A DNA stretch of 51,359 bases from Fragilaria crotonensis. Taxonomy: Eukaryota > Bacillariophyta > Fragilariophyceae > Fragilariales > Fragilariaceae. The translations under genes and the position numbers were made by a program. The first letter of the stretch is position 1, and each line of letters starts with the position of its first letter. Below the pieces are notes generated by a model. That model did not search any database. It worked only from the letters and a program-made list of their open reading frames with translations, and was not told where the DNA came from. Shown here in pieces: positions 1-11,441 of the stretch. The DNA is taken from NCBI GenBank assembly GCA_022925895.1, contig JAKSYS010000454.1, positions 1 through 51,359 of the forward strand, read 5' to 3'.

Positions 1-690
1 ACTGATACTTTCACGGGATGCCCTCATGTTGTCGAGCTGATTAATAACAAATGTTCCGGATTCTTCCATCACACTGAGTACTGAATGTGAATCAATAATG
101 TATTGTCCTTGCCTGAATATTTTTCTTCTCGAGTCGATGCCAAATTCTTCACTGTGATGGTGGCCGGCTTCTTGTTGAAAAAATCTTTGTGCAGTCATAG
201 ATGGTCCTTCATTGGTTGAGGAATCAATACTTGGGATTGTGCCATCCATTTAAGGCATATGATGAGCTCTAGAATTGTTCCCTGCAGTAGCTTCTTGCAG
301 TTCTTCTTCTCCGCATTGTAGCATTGCCTCAATATCTTCATTGCTCAAAGGACCGACAACATTTGTTCGAGCTGCAATGTCAGATGCTAATGTTGACAAA
401 AGCTGAGATTGTTTGCAAACCAAGGTGTTATTCCCTGTAACTCGACGAACATTTTTTCCATACGTTCCACAATCCGTTGGATAGTAACAAAAACAACAAT
501 CCACCAATATATCGTGGTCGTTTTCTATCAAAATGCTCCATCAGACGAATTCGATTATCCTTCAACCATTTCAATGACTTTCCCGTCAAGATCCAACGTG
601 TTTCAACAAATGTTGGACAGGCACTTTTCATTTCGGAAATCAGATTTTGTTGTCAACGCAAATGTCCAGTCACTGCAGTTGGTCTGTCTG
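1..690 (-). pseudogene. Decayed transposase-like gene fragment (hAT-like?)
   Basis: Read on the minus strand, this stretch gives a broken protein across three frames. The clearest piece (about 631 down to 428) contains CPTFVETRW, followed by a Lys-rich helix-like segment (GKSLKWLKDNRIR). The next piece (531-250) has a conserved-looking 'NTLVCKQSQLLSTLASDIA' stretch. From 249 to the window edge another open stretch of about 83 codons runs off the window. The order resembles the C-terminal, RNase H-like part of hAT-related transposases of stramenopiles and chytrids, but that assignment is from memory and no DDE residue could be placed. At least two frameshifts break it. It adjoins an RT remnant on the same strand at about 690-700, so this may be a junction of two dead elements. 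Identity is uncertain; decay is certain. Confidence 0.35.
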
Positions 691-699
691 TTTCTATCA

Positions 700-1180
700 T
701 TCCAATATTGAAGTCATGAGAAAAGTCTGGACGACAATATTGTGCTTTACTGAAGTCCATTATAGCAATCAAACAATACACTGGATAAGAAACACCTTTA
801 TCATAGGAGAATTTCCGCTCCTCTGCTGTCCTGTGCCAAAGATTTGTAGGATTTGTCGAGTTATGTGTGTATCCATTTGGTGACACTCCCAGTTCTGTTT
901 GAATCCGATATTTTGCAAATTCAAGTGTCTTGGCATTCGTAAGCGAGTGTCGTCATTTTGGACACTCCGTTCTTCCTACTACTAACCAACATGCCAAATT
1001 GGGGATGACGCGGTGATAGAAACACAAAGCATCATAATTTGTCTGAACCAACTTTTTGCGTGTCGCTCTTGAGATTTCGAATCGAAGTTCTTCGAAGAGA
1101 ATCGGGTCAACAGCATTTTGATGTGGATGCAAACCGTACTGACCTTCGTTTAACCTACTTTCCTCATGTGCCACAGGCTC
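700..1180 (-). pseudogene. Decayed LINE-type reverse transcriptase fragment
   Basis: Minus-strand reading gives RT palm motifs in two frames. The 1174-953 piece ends with a motif A-like 'TNYDALCFYHRVIPNLA', a worn form of the DASACYDRII motif seen intact in the RT at 8248-8280 of this window. About 110 bases further, at 843-805, a second frame reads IFGTGQ..SGNSP, the motif B (GTGQGSGASP) of the same RT family, with about two extra codons. The catalytic DD box is not recognisable. The fragment therefore comes from a LINE related to LINE-a, in the opposite orientation, and is dead: it has a stop after 'RTECPK', frameshifts and a lost active site. The matched motif order and spacing make the RT call fairly safe; the exact family is inferred. 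Confidence 0.6.
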
Positions 1181-2155
1181 ATGGGTATGCTACGGCACCA
1201 GCCCCTCGTGTCGGACTCCCTCATGCGGTACCTCCGATTCTCTATCAGCTACCCGTTGCTGGCTACTTCGCGTGCTGTGTGAACTCACTTCCTTGAAAAT
1301 GCTCTGTACTTTCTGCCTCCTAGTTGAATCTTTCCTAATTCAATCTGCCCGCCGTCAAGGCCAGCAACATGAAATGCCCTGACCTAGAAATAGATCTGGG
1401 ATGCACATGTCTACTAGAGTTTAGTATAAACCGGCCTTTGTTTAGGGGGTGAAGTGCCTCTGACTGGCTGCCCGCCACCATTCAATTCCCAATGCCACGT
1501 TGTAGTCCGTTTCATATATGCGGATAACTCTCATGTGATGTAATTGGACATTACCTTTGTCCCTTAAGCAGAGAATCATATTTGTCACTTTTTAGCAGTC
1601 ATATGCATACCCTCCTTGCTTCAAAGGAGCATAGTTCAACATAGTAGTAACTGGTAATTCCAACAATTAGGTTCCACAGATCACGATTGGTTTTCACCTC
1701 TTCATCCTCATTGGACAATTTATGGCGAGTGATCCATGTTTAGTGTCCTCAGTGAGCATCCAACGGCAATGTTGAAGTGGATTCCGTCCAATTTATAAAT
1801 TTCTGTACGTCATCATCCTCTGAAATTGTTGGATAGTAGGATTCCATGGTCTCCATTTCGACAGTTTGTTGGCGATGGCTCAACAAAAATAACTTCACTC
1901 TGGGATATTATCAGCTGCAACGTGTCCATCACTGGAGAATCCCAATCGGTCATTTAATGCCACAACGGTAAATGGAGTTCCAGCGGCTTGTCCGAAATGA
2001 AATTGATTGTGCTGTTGAAGGTGTTGGAGGACCTCGGTTGGTAAATCAATTGATTGCCACTACACAATTTTACTGATCTAGTAATTTCACTTACGTTCTG
2101 TCCGTCGTCCGTCCCCTAGTATTTACGCAACGTTTTGCTCTCGTGGAAAACCACC
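1181..2155. other. Gene-free stretch; contains the LINE-a leader
   Basis: No coding pattern was recognised on either strand. The last 60-100 bases before 2156 should be the 5' untranslated region of LINE-a: 'ttctgtcc' followed by a cg-rich run precedes both LINE-a ORF1 and LINE-b ORF1 (around 2095 and 36095). The 5' end of LINE-a cannot be placed because LINE-b's leader is too diverged to align by eye and no target duplication was found. Confidence 0.4.
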
Positions 2156-3715
2156 ATGACCGCGAACGATAAACCTACCGCTCATCCTCATAAGGACGCA
2201 ATCTCTCCTCCGGTCGATGCTGTTTTTGATTTCAGCGTCACCGAGTGGCTTGATGCACCTTTGTATGTCTCAGATCTACCAGAAACTTCCCCGGAAACTA
2301 ATCTACGCGCTATGACCGAGCAAGAGTATCGCAAGTCGACGACACCATCCAACTGGCATCGTTACTTTACCCTTGGTCGTTACGCGGTTGATGGCTTTAC
2401 TTTCGATGCATCCATGGACGACATTGTTGCTGACCCCCTCAAGATTCACTGCATTGTTTGGTACAATTACATGTACCATACTGACCATGGTATTGACATC
2501 CCGGCTCCTCTCCTCCACTGGGCAACCCTGCGTTCTCATCAGTACCTATGCAGCCACGCAGACTCGGCCTTGATCATTGACACCACGAAAGTTACTTGGA
2601 AACATTATGCAAGGATCCATTCCCTTTCTGATAACTGGTCCACGGCACAGGCCAAAAACAGGAAGTCCAAAACTTCTTTGCTCCAAACTCCGGTCTCCAC
2701 CCTTCCTACCAATCATCATGACGCGAGGACTCAGCCTCCTGATGTGGACAAAGCTTCTAATGTTCCTGTCTCTCGTCTTCAGTCTGTCCCCGTCTCGTCT
2801 CCACGCGGCACGAAGAGAGCTAGCAACTCGATCCCCATCCCTGCATCCCATTCCGAAGCACCATCTACAACATCTGAAGGAACGGACCCATCCCTCATTA
2901 CGACTCTGAATGTGAAGGTCTGTGATGGAACCAAACGTGTCACCTTCCGATTGAAATTAAATGTGGACGAGTTTCGCTTGTTTCGGGTACCTGCTACGAT
3001 GAAGGACGCAGTCTACAAATTTTTGAATAAGATTTATGGTGATGACGACGGATGTCTTTTTGACTGGAGTAACAATGGCACAGACAAGTTCGGCACCATT
3101 TCTCAAATGACTCCTCAACAGGTCCGCCAGTTCATCTGCCCTTCGATTACAATTATGCCAGATGCGTCAATGGTCATCCTTCCTATTCGTTATGGATATG
3201 CCGGGATATCTCCCAGCAAGTGGCGAAACCTTGTTTCTACTCAGGCAATCCTGGATGAATACAATGCAACGGTGTCTTTCTCAAATGCGACTAGCACGAG
3301 TGGTAAATTGGTTATTGCAGGTTATGTCCTCTACAAAGCACCAATGACGACCCACCGCAAACGCTGGCTCGACTACCTCCGCACTCAATTGGATGAAGAT
3401 ACACCCCCCTTCGACGTTCTCCTGCACAAGCGTCCTCCGACCGGAGACAAAGGCAAGGTTTTACCCCACCTCGCAATCCAATGTGGAGAATCCCATGTTC
3501 ACTCACTATCCGAGGCATTAGCTGCATACCTTACTGGTGACAAATCTCCGTTGTATCTTCCTCGCTTCTCATTTGAAAGAATGACATCTGAGGAAGCGTA
3601 TGAGATTTTCCTCGACCATGATGCCTATGTCAAAGACCTTCGGTCGTTGCCCCTGTCTCCTCTCCTGCAAAATCTCGATCGTCTCCGCAAAGAACATCAC
3701 ACTGATGGGTCCGTT

Positions 3716-4504
3716 CACTACAGACCTTTTGGGCTCTGGAGCAGTGGACAATTGAACACGGATTGACGTTTTCCACCGTTTTTTACTATCGGCGTTTATA
3801 AGTGTTTATGAACCAGTCTTTATTTCAGAGTCGTTAACGGCTTTTTAAGATGGTTTTTAATCAATAACTTGACCAATTCCTGAAACGACGATGAGATCGT
3901 GCACCGTTGTGTCCCTTGTATATATATGTCTCATGAGGTTGCACGATCTCATCGTCATTTTGATTTTGAGATTGTCGATTTGAAGCAAGATCATCGACTT
4001 CCACGTGGCATGTAAAAGCCATGTACTGATTCCGCCGTAGATTTCCACAGAAGCAAATCTGTCGTCAACGATGTTGGTTTGGACAGACAAGAATCTCATT
4101 GTCATGCGTCCAAAACAACGTGTACGCGGATGATTTGCAGTCAAATAACATGTAGAATGTCTCACTTGACAATTATGTAGTCAATGTTTTCAATGTTGTT
4201 ATTTGCAGAAAGATTGCAAAGGGCGTTTTAGGGATGATAGCACAGTGATTTTGATGGGCAAAACCTCTTGTTGCGACGGTAACAAGTACTTGGAGGACTC
4301 CAGTACAAGTAATTCTAACGAGTGAGAGCAAGAAAAAAATTTAACGTCTGATGTAAAAAAAAATCAATGCTTTCTACCTCTCCATATAAATACATAGGGT
4401 GAAAGGCGTTGATTGAAAGTTACACAAGAGCAATTTTTTATATAAAATTGCGGCACATAACCAGTGATTGGTCCACCTCTCCAGAGGCCGAATGGTCTGT
4501 AGTG
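3716..4504. mobile_element. 789-bp terminal-inverted-repeat element inside LINE-a ORF1
   Basis: The ends are inverted copies: CACTACAGACC at 3716-3726 and GGTCTGTAGTG at 4494-4504, an 11-bp perfect match continuing with mismatches to about 35 bp (shared CTCTGGAG and GTGGAC). Deleting exactly 3716-4504 rejoins ORF1 in frame, and the restored residues align without gaps to LINE-b (DGSVIEC...REW versus DGTTIER...REW), so the boundaries are well fixed. It has no ORF with transposase features; it is AT-rich and holds an internal hairpin (3883-3960). It is therefore a non-autonomous, MITE-like DNA transposon. CACTA ends and no obvious target duplication (flanks GTT and ATC) hint at the CACTA group, which normally leaves 3 bp. 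The superfamily is unsure; insertion itself is well supported. Confidence 0.8.
3883..3960. repeat. Long hairpin within the TIR element
   Basis: A perfect 17-bp inverted repeat, gacgatgagatcgtgca at 3887-3903 and its complement at 3940-3956, with a 36-base loop. After one mismatch the pairing continues with aaa/ttt, giving arms of about 21 bp. It lies about 170 bp from the left end of the TIR element, so it may be a subterminal transposase-binding palindrome or the mark of an inserted or folded-back copy. Confidence 0.85.
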
Positions 4505-5772
4505 ATCGAATGTACTGCCCGGGAATGGGCACGTCACTTGACCAATCCTGATGGTTCTTCTATGCAAGCAGATGTCGTTAATGGCGGCGACGATCTACTC
4601 TGCTATCTGGTTTTCCCGTCAGCATTCTATGAATCTGCCACTCTGGCTGTAGACCAGTACCGTAGTGCTCTCTACCCTTTCACTCATCGTGAAGCAAGGT
4701 TTCGGGAAAGCATTGGTCCACCTCCTGAAGTTCATCTGAGTAAGCGTGTCATCGCAAACCTTGACTTCGTGAAACGACGTCTCGCAGCTAGGCGTGCATC
4801 AACCTCAGGGTCTGCATCTCTCTCGGCAGACGATTCTGCCTCTGCGACCTCCTCCGTTTCTCTGATTTCAAGACCTATGACACCGGCGGAATCTCTTCGC
4901 CTTCGATATCGGAATAACGATCAGGTCTCCGACGCTGGTAGCAGCCATTCTTCAAACTCTAATGACAGCACTTCACACACGACTGCGGCGTCGTCGAAAT
5001 CCAGTACTGGCCAGATCTCATCACAATCAGCACAGTTTCGGGACTTCCAATCGGCTCTAAGTCGACAGAAGAAGATGTACGAAAAGCAGGAAACTCAATT
5101 CTCTGATCGATTTGCTACGATTGAACGTCAACTCTATCGGTTCAATGATCTGGATACAAAATTGGAGGATGTACAAACTGACTTCTCCTCTCGGCTGAAT
5201 CTCCTTGAGGGTCGCATTCTTCAATCGGTCAAGGATGAATTAATGAAATCATCTGCTTCCATGGAAACACGTATGGACAAATTAATGACGGCGGTCGAAT
5301 CGGTGGTTGTCAGTCAAAAAGGTATCACGGCGGCTACAAGAGTCTTACAGAAGTCAGCCTCCAGTTCTCGGTCGGGATCGTCTAATGAGTCGAAATCATC
5401 GTCAACAATGTCGGTGGAATCAATTGCCATTGTCAAATCTCCAGAACAAAAAAGGCTGAAGTCACGAGAACGCCAGTCCAAGAAATATCCACTGAAAGAC
5501 TCCATTCGTCGCTCCCTGGACAACCTCAATTCAAAAATGACAACTTTGGATCCTCCCACGATCAAACCATCAGAAGTTCAACTTCCGCTCTCGGACTCTG
5601 ACGAGTCGTTGGAGCATTTGTATCTCCAAATGGATGAGTTGGCTCAACACACATCCCGCCCAGAGCACTCCTTGAAGAAAGATTCCCACGACCTCGAGAG
5701 TCAATACACAGCTAGTCACGCCGACACAACGGACAATACAGCAACCACCTCTCCTGGCCGTGATACGACTCC

Positions 5773-6770
5773 ATGATCTCTCGTCCAGAGGTCTCAAGTC
5801 AATCTTCTGCTTCCCGACTTCCCGCTTCCTGTCTTTTATCTATACCGTCTTCCCGTCCCGGTCGAAAGCCTCGTTCATCTCCGATTGACCCCGTACCTTC
5901 GTTATCGTTTGGCGACCCAATAAAATCCAAAGTGCAGGGCTCGATTCGAATTTTCTTCCAAAACGTCAAAGGTCTTACTCACTCCAATACTCTTGAAGAT
6001 TATCGGTACTATCACCAATGTCTTCAAGGGTTGTCAGTCAACATTATTGGACTCGCTGAGACGAATACATGCTGGTCTCATCATCATTTGTCATCAGACT
6101 TCAGAATAGCAACACAACGTTTTCATCGTCAGTCAAAAATCATCTTTGTCGGTGTCTTCCGCGATTGACCCATGCTTACAGCATGAAAGCTTTCAATCAG
6201 GCGGAAATCTTACGGCAGTTTTCGACGACATCTCTTCTCGTGTTGCGGGTCCAAGTATTGTCGATCCTACGGGCTTAGGACGATGGAGCGGCGTCACAAT
6301 AGAGGGCAATCAAGGAAAGAAATTATCCATCATTACGGCCTACCGCGTGTGTAAAGGATCCCCACAAAGCGCACCTCTTGGGAGTTCGTTTCTTCGGGAG
6401 TATGAATTCTTTAGAGAACGGTTCGGCCAGTCTGTTAATCCCCGTCGACAGTTTTTATGCGACCTCAAGCAATTGGTCTTGGCACTGCAGGAGTCAGGAA
6501 ACTGTGTCATCATTATGTTAGACGCAAACTCCACTATCGACGATAAGGATTTAGCAACTTTTGTTGCTTCATGTGGTTTACATGACTGCCATTCCCTGGC
6601 ACCTCCGCCTTCGACATACATCGGGTCATCTAATCGACGTATTGATTTCATCTTTGGGTGCGACGAGGCTCTGCAGTTGGTTATTAGAGGCGGTATCCTT
6701 GCCTATACCGAAGGTCCCCAGTCTGATCATAGAGGATTATATGTCGATATCTCCCCGGAATTTATAGAAC
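5773..6770 (+). pseudogene. LINE-a ORF2, N-terminal endonuclease domain
   Basis: ORF2 opens with an ATG that overlaps the ORF1 stop (ATGA at 5773-5776). After about 55 Ser/Pro/Arg-rich residues comes an apurinic-endonuclease-like (EEP) fold with the expected motifs in order: FFQNVKGL (metal-binding Asn), GLAETN (Glu), then after a frameshift near 6145, AYRVCKG, MLDANS (Asp/Asn), RRIDFIFG and SDHRGLYVDI (catalytic Asp/His, about 6719-6735). It would nick target DNA to prime reverse transcription. The frame change (frame 1 to frame 2) around 6140-6170 follows an A/T-rich run and has no other sign of decay. All catalytic residues I can identify are retained once the frame change is allowed for. 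Confidence 0.85.
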
Positions 6771-9169
6771 AAATTCCATGGTCGAAGGCTACACCTTCCG
6801 CGGCACGCTCCCTCCATACAGGAAATCCAGAGTTAGTGGAGAAATATAATCTTGCTATGTTAGCTTACTACGGCAAACATCGCATGGTTGAACGCATTGA
6901 GGACTTGTATCAGCGCCATCGACAGATGTCCCGCGAGGATCTACGAGCAGCGCTTATTAGTTGGGACAATGACCAAGGTCGCTCTATGGAGTCAAGTGAA
7001 CGGCTACTGAAGAGACCGCCTCAAAAGTGTCAATGGTCTCCGGCGCTTCGCAACAGTGCAATTCTGCGCAGATATTGGATGCTCCGTTTACGCGAGCTTC
7101 TTCATGGAAAAGATTTTCAGCCTACATTTCTTCGTTGGCAAACGCAGGTTCAGCAAAGCGATTCTAAGTTTCTTTTACCTTCCCTAGGGACTCGGCTATC
7201 TGTTGACCAGATTCGCCATGAACTCACACAGGCTAATAATCGGTTTCGTCGACTTCAAAAGATTTCTACCCCCCTTCGCCTACAGTGTTATGAAGATCTT
7301 CTGGATACATACCTCGCGGATACAAATCCAGCAACGCAAGCATCCTCACGACGCAAGGCAAAGATAGTGATGAATACAATATCGGGAGAAACGACTAGAA
7401 CAACGTTTGGACACATCCGACGGATAACAAAACCATCGGAGCGGTCTAGCCTTTCCAAAGTTCTTGTTCCACCGTCCTCAATGGCACATGAATCTGGATA
7501 TTCAGCTTACCAAATTACCCAAGAACATACGGATATTCCATGGGAAACAGTCTTTACTCGTGAGGAACTTGAAAAACACATCCTTGATTATAACAAAGAG
7601 TCTTTTCGTGCCGCGTCCGAGTCTCCCTGCGGTCATGGTATAATCCATGATGCACTGACCTTCACGAGCTTATCCCCACAGTCCGAAGACCTCCTATCAG
7701 GCATCGTACCCGAGCAGTGGCATGGTTCTGACAACTATCTTCGGGAATTTCTGGCCTCTTTTGTCATTCCAACGCACGTACGTACGCATGGTGATATTCC
7801 TACTGAGATATCATCGGATGAGGTTATTCGAGGTTTTACCGGATGGAAAGAGCAGACATCAACTTCACCAAGCGGTCGTCATCTTGGACACTATCGAGCT
7901 TTGATACAGGACCCGATATTACTGAAGTGTTTTGTCTATTTCATTAATATAGTCGTTGCTCGCGGGATTGCAATTCCACGATGGTGTCGAGCTACAAACG
8001 TCATGATTGAAAAAGACGTTGGAAAACCCTGCATTAACCGATTAAGAATTGTCCACCTGTTCGAGGCGGATTACAACTTCTTTTTGAAACTTCAGTGGGG
8101 CCATCGGTTGGTCCGTCACGCATGTAAATTGGACCTTCTGCACGACTCTCAACACGGTTCCATCCCACGTCGGGCTGCGATCGATCCCATCATGCTCACG
8201 CAGCTCACAACAGATTTATGTCGAGTACTACGTCACGATATGGCTCGTTTTGACAATGATGCTTCAGCGTGCTATGACCGAATCATCGTCGCGCTTGGTA
8301 TGTTGGCTGCGCGCAGATGTGGCATGCCCAAGAACGCGGTTCGCCTCCATGCAGAGGCTCTGCAATTTATGCGGTATACGGTAAAGACAGCATATGGCGT
8401 CTCGGAATCCAATTACTCAGGAACTCCTTTTGCTCCCTTATTTGGAACTGGTCAAGGCAGCGGTGCATCACCGGCAGTCTGGCTATCTCTCGTTGTTCTC
8501 CTTCTACATGCCTTCGACCGAATGGTTCCCCATCGCATGCATTTTGACCCCGTCGCTGGTGGCAGATCACATTCACGGTCATCGGACGCGTTCGTGGACG
8601 ACACGTCAGTTGGTTTTACCTCGTCAACCGATGGAGACTCCTATAGCGATCTTATTGCTCGCCTTGAGAGTGTCGCACAGTCTTGGGAAAAACTTCTTTA
8701 CATGTCGGGAGGAAAACTCAATTTGAAGAAATGTTCTTATTTTGTTCTTCAATGGGAATGGCAGCATGGGCGTCCAGTTTTGCGACGGATGCTACCGACT
8801 GATCCGTCTATCTCCTTGACTCAAGGCAAATCATTAACTCGCCACGCTATCAAGCAAACATCACCGACCGAATCAATCCGAATGTTGGGAGTTCTTATAA
8901 ATCCTATGGGGGATTTTACTGATCACCTTGCTGCTCTGAAAGAAAAAGCAGACACTTTCGCTCGACGTCTACGATCCCCACGGTTGACTGAAACGGATGT
9001 GGCTATTTTCCATCGTTCAATTTATATTCCATCGATGAGATATAGCTTGGCAGCTCGCCACCAACGAAGAGGAACTATCCAAGGTCCAGTCACAAATAAG
9101 TCGAGTCATCCTTCAACGCCTGCATATTCGCAGCACCATTCCAACTGCCTTACGATATGGCCCTCTTGA
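6771..9169 (+). pseudogene. LINE-a ORF2, reverse transcriptase domain
   Basis: A long open frame (continuous from 6146 to 9169) with a linker of about 250 residues and then RT motifs: 'SGRHLGHYRALI' and 'INRLRIVHL' in the fingers, motif A FDNDASACYDR (8248-8280), motif B GTGQGSGASP (about 8440-8470), and motif C FVDD at 8591-8602. The thumb follows ('SIRMLGVLINPMGDF'). The frame is lost near 9070-9170: residues after 'SLAARHQRRG' look random, and the next frame resumes with 'GLYDLRTEMGIETLKFLRNAL', typical of LINE thumb/connection. Tyr of the usual YADD box is Phe here. The same RT type is decayed at 700-1180 on the other strand. Confidence 0.9.
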
Positions 9170-9185
9170 ACTCGGTGGACTGGGC

Positions 9186-10709
9186 TTGTATGATCTGCGG
9201 ACAGAAATGGGTATCGAGACTCTTAAGTTTCTGCGCAACGCCCTGTATAGTGATTCGGAAGCTGGCAACCTAATTCGATTGAATTTAGATTACTCGCAGC
9301 GTGAGGCAGGAGTGGATTTCTATCTCTTGGAGCAACCCAACCGACATGTCTCTTATTTAACACCGTCATGGATACTGTCGGTGCGTCAGTTTCTTGGAAA
9401 CAACAACATGCATCTCGAGATTTCGGACCTTCATCTAGATCCACTCCATGGCCCGAAGGATGAATACATCATGCAGTCGGAACATTTGAAGAGGTACACA
9501 CCTGCGCAACAACAGGACTTAAATCTCGTCCGTCTTTGGCTCCAAGTCGCTACTCTAGCAGACATGTGCGATCCCGATCACCCGAATCGTATTCTTCTGT
9601 GCTACCTCGACGGCAGTCGCCCGTATGATTTTGAGACTTCGACCAAGTGGCCTCGACAGACCCAACCATCAAAAGCCCAACAGCGACTATGGAAACGGTT
9701 CCTTCGTTCGTCTTACCTTCGCTATCCGCCCTATTGGAAAGTCCCCCAGGAAAAATGTCCTACTCCTTCAGCCACCACAGCGTCGCCGCAGTCTTTTCCT
9801 GAGGATTTTTCTTCTTACATTTCATCCCTTCCATCACGAACAGAGCGTCGTCTTTTAGACGGTCTTCAACAGAAAGCTTCTGACCTTCAAGTGTGGCGCG
9901 CGTTTCGATCCAAGTCTCGGCTGCATCTTGCCTCCGATGGGGGACTAAGTAAAAACTCAGCTACGCATGGCTGGATTCTTAGCACCGGTAAACAGGTTTT
10001 GTTCACATGTTCCGGCCCGGTGGATGGTTCCACTGACACTCATTCATCCACTCGTAGTGAACTCGGTGGATGTGCATCCGCCCTGCTGTTGCTGTCATCC
10101 TTGTCGGCATTCTGGGGATTGAAACATCGGTGCTCCTTCAATTGGTACACCGACAGTCGTTCAGCTATCAGTCGTTTCCATCAATTTTGCGGTCGTCGCC
10201 GTTTCATTCGCATGCCCTCGGATGCCGATCTTATATCCATTATATCGTCGTCACTTCGCGCACTCAAACGCTCCTTCCGACCAATATGGGTTAAAGCCCA
10301 TCAGGATGTTTCGATATCCTACGATCGACTTCCACTTCCCGCTAGGTTGAATATTGATGCGGACTTTCTCGCTACCCGATATCGTGAACATGGACGCCTT
10401 CGATCCAGATCATTGGTGGACCATCGGCAGGACAATGGGAGTACGTTGTTCATTAATGGCTCACCGGTCACAGGACATTATGATGATTGTGTCCGGTTCC
10501 ATATAAACGGATACCATCAGCGCACCGAGATACAAAAGACAGAACACTGGACTGATGCGGCTTGGGACCTTGTCGATTTTCACACTTTGGACACCATTTT
10601 CGCAAACTCCGCCCAACGCTTCGAACACAACACTTCAAGTTCATTCACGAGGTACTTCCTCTCGGCATACAACGTTTTCGCGAGGCATCCATCAAGGACA
10701 CTACTTTAA
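9186..10709 (+). pseudogene. LINE-a ORF2, connection and RNase H domain
   Basis: This frame continues ORF2 after a shift near 9100. The first 240 residues are a connection region. RNase H follows with all acidic residues in order: LASDGG (Asp, about 9931-9945), STRSELGG (Glu), WYTDSRSA (Asp), then VKAHQD...LNIDADFLA (His and final Asp). It would degrade the RNA strand after first-strand synthesis. From about 10640 the true reading moves to another frame (HFKFIHEVLPLG), so the last 20 or so codons before the stop at 10709 are out of frame. An RNase H after the RT places this LINE with I-like clades rather than L1-like ones; clade placement is inference. Confidence 0.85.
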
Positions 10710-11393
10710 AGCTTTGCCCATGCTGCAAAGCGGCCGACGAAACGCCTCATCACTTTCTTAGATGTACGGCTAATCCCGCATCTGCTTCAAGTCTTTCCAC
10801 CTTTCGCTCGGATATCCTAACAACAGATCCTCATCCTATTCGGTATCTGATCGTTGAGGGCATCTGCCATGTGCTTACTTCAGATTCCGAGTTTGCACCG
10901 GTTATCAACCAGTACCCCTCCCATTTTCATCCCGGGATCACTTCCGCTCTATCGTCGCAACAACAAATTGGATGGAACTCGGCCGTTAAAGGTTTCCTCG
11001 CTCGGGACTGGTCGGAATTGGCCATTCTCGACATGCATACTCCCACTTGCGATCCACGTGCTGGACACACCCGTATGCAACGAATCATCTCCGCTCTATG
11101 TCAGCATACTCGTCGACTTTGGATTGCGCGGAACGGTTGCCTCCATGACTCCACGTCAAGTACCCATTTACCCTCCACGGCTGAAGCAATTGAGATCGAG
11201 TACTACCACTCACGTCCGCATCTCCTTCGCACAGGCGACCAACACTACTGCCAACGTCCTCTTCCAAGCTATTGAAGGTCCACCGGCAACGCGTAGGCGC
11301 TGGCTCCGAAAAGTCAAACAGTCGTCTGCTGAGTTAACGAAAGATGGAACGTCGCGCCAGTCACTGATTACATCTTTTTTCAGTCCCGTTTGA
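10562..11393 (+). pseudogene. LINE-a ORF2 C-terminus: Cys/His finger and PIP box
   Basis: Two frames make up the end of ORF2. The 10562-11275 frame holds CPCCKAADETPHHFLRC (about 10719-10770), the Cys/His finger common near the end of LINE ORF2 proteins. A shift near 11160-11200 moves to the frame ending at 11393 with RQSLITSFFSPV. QSLITSFF (11358-11381) fits the PCNA-interacting consensus Q-x-x-hydrophobic-x-x-F-F exactly. If the TGA at 11391-11393 were read through or were a recent mutation of a sense codon, the same frame would continue to a TAA at 11454-11456 with a second copy, QSRITSFF. Human L1 ORF2p also binds PCNA through a PIP box, but an internal one; the C-terminal site here is a prediction from motif only. 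Confidence 0.8.
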
Positions 11394-11441
11394 TCTATGC
11401 GTCAGTCACGGATCACGTCTTTTTTCAGTCCCGTTTCGGTT
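11355..11441 (+). repeat. 45-bp in-frame tandem duplication carrying a PIP box
   Basis: Units start at 11355 and 11400. Over the first 37 aligned bases they differ at four sites: three are synonymous (Arg, Ile and Thr codons) and one changes Leu to Arg at an unconstrained position. Both encode QS(L/R)ITSFF. The period, 45, is a multiple of three, so the frame is shared; only a TGA separates the copies. Confidence 0.9.

Larger units (their letters stand above)
2156..5776 (+). pseudogene. LINE-a ORF1 protein, interrupted by a TIR element
   Basis: ORF1 is coded by 2156-3715 and 4505-5776; without the 789-bp insert the two parts are in one frame and give 943 residues, close to the 959 of the LINE-b copy. 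I chose the ATG at 2156 over upstream codons because it sits in ccaccATGac, the same context as the LINE-b start. The N-terminal half has a conserved block (SNWHRYFTLGRYA...; HCIVWYNY; LHWAT) shared with LINE-b, then a Ser/Thr/Pro-rich linker, then a second globular region (about residues 240-520). The C-terminal part has an Arg/Tyr-rich block, a Ser-rich linker, and a likely coiled coil (about 5040-5330: heptad-like QKKMYEKQETQF... to MDKLMTAVES). No RRM and no CCHC knuckle was seen, so RNA binding and oligomerisation are inferred only from its position and coiled coil. Confidence 0.8.

Noticed and set aside
3713-4502. A GT...AG intron in LINE-a ORF1 as the explanation for the split
   Set aside because: The nearest GT-AG pair gives an intron of 790 bases and an immediate in-frame stop; excision of the inverted-repeat unit (789 bases) restores the frame exactly.
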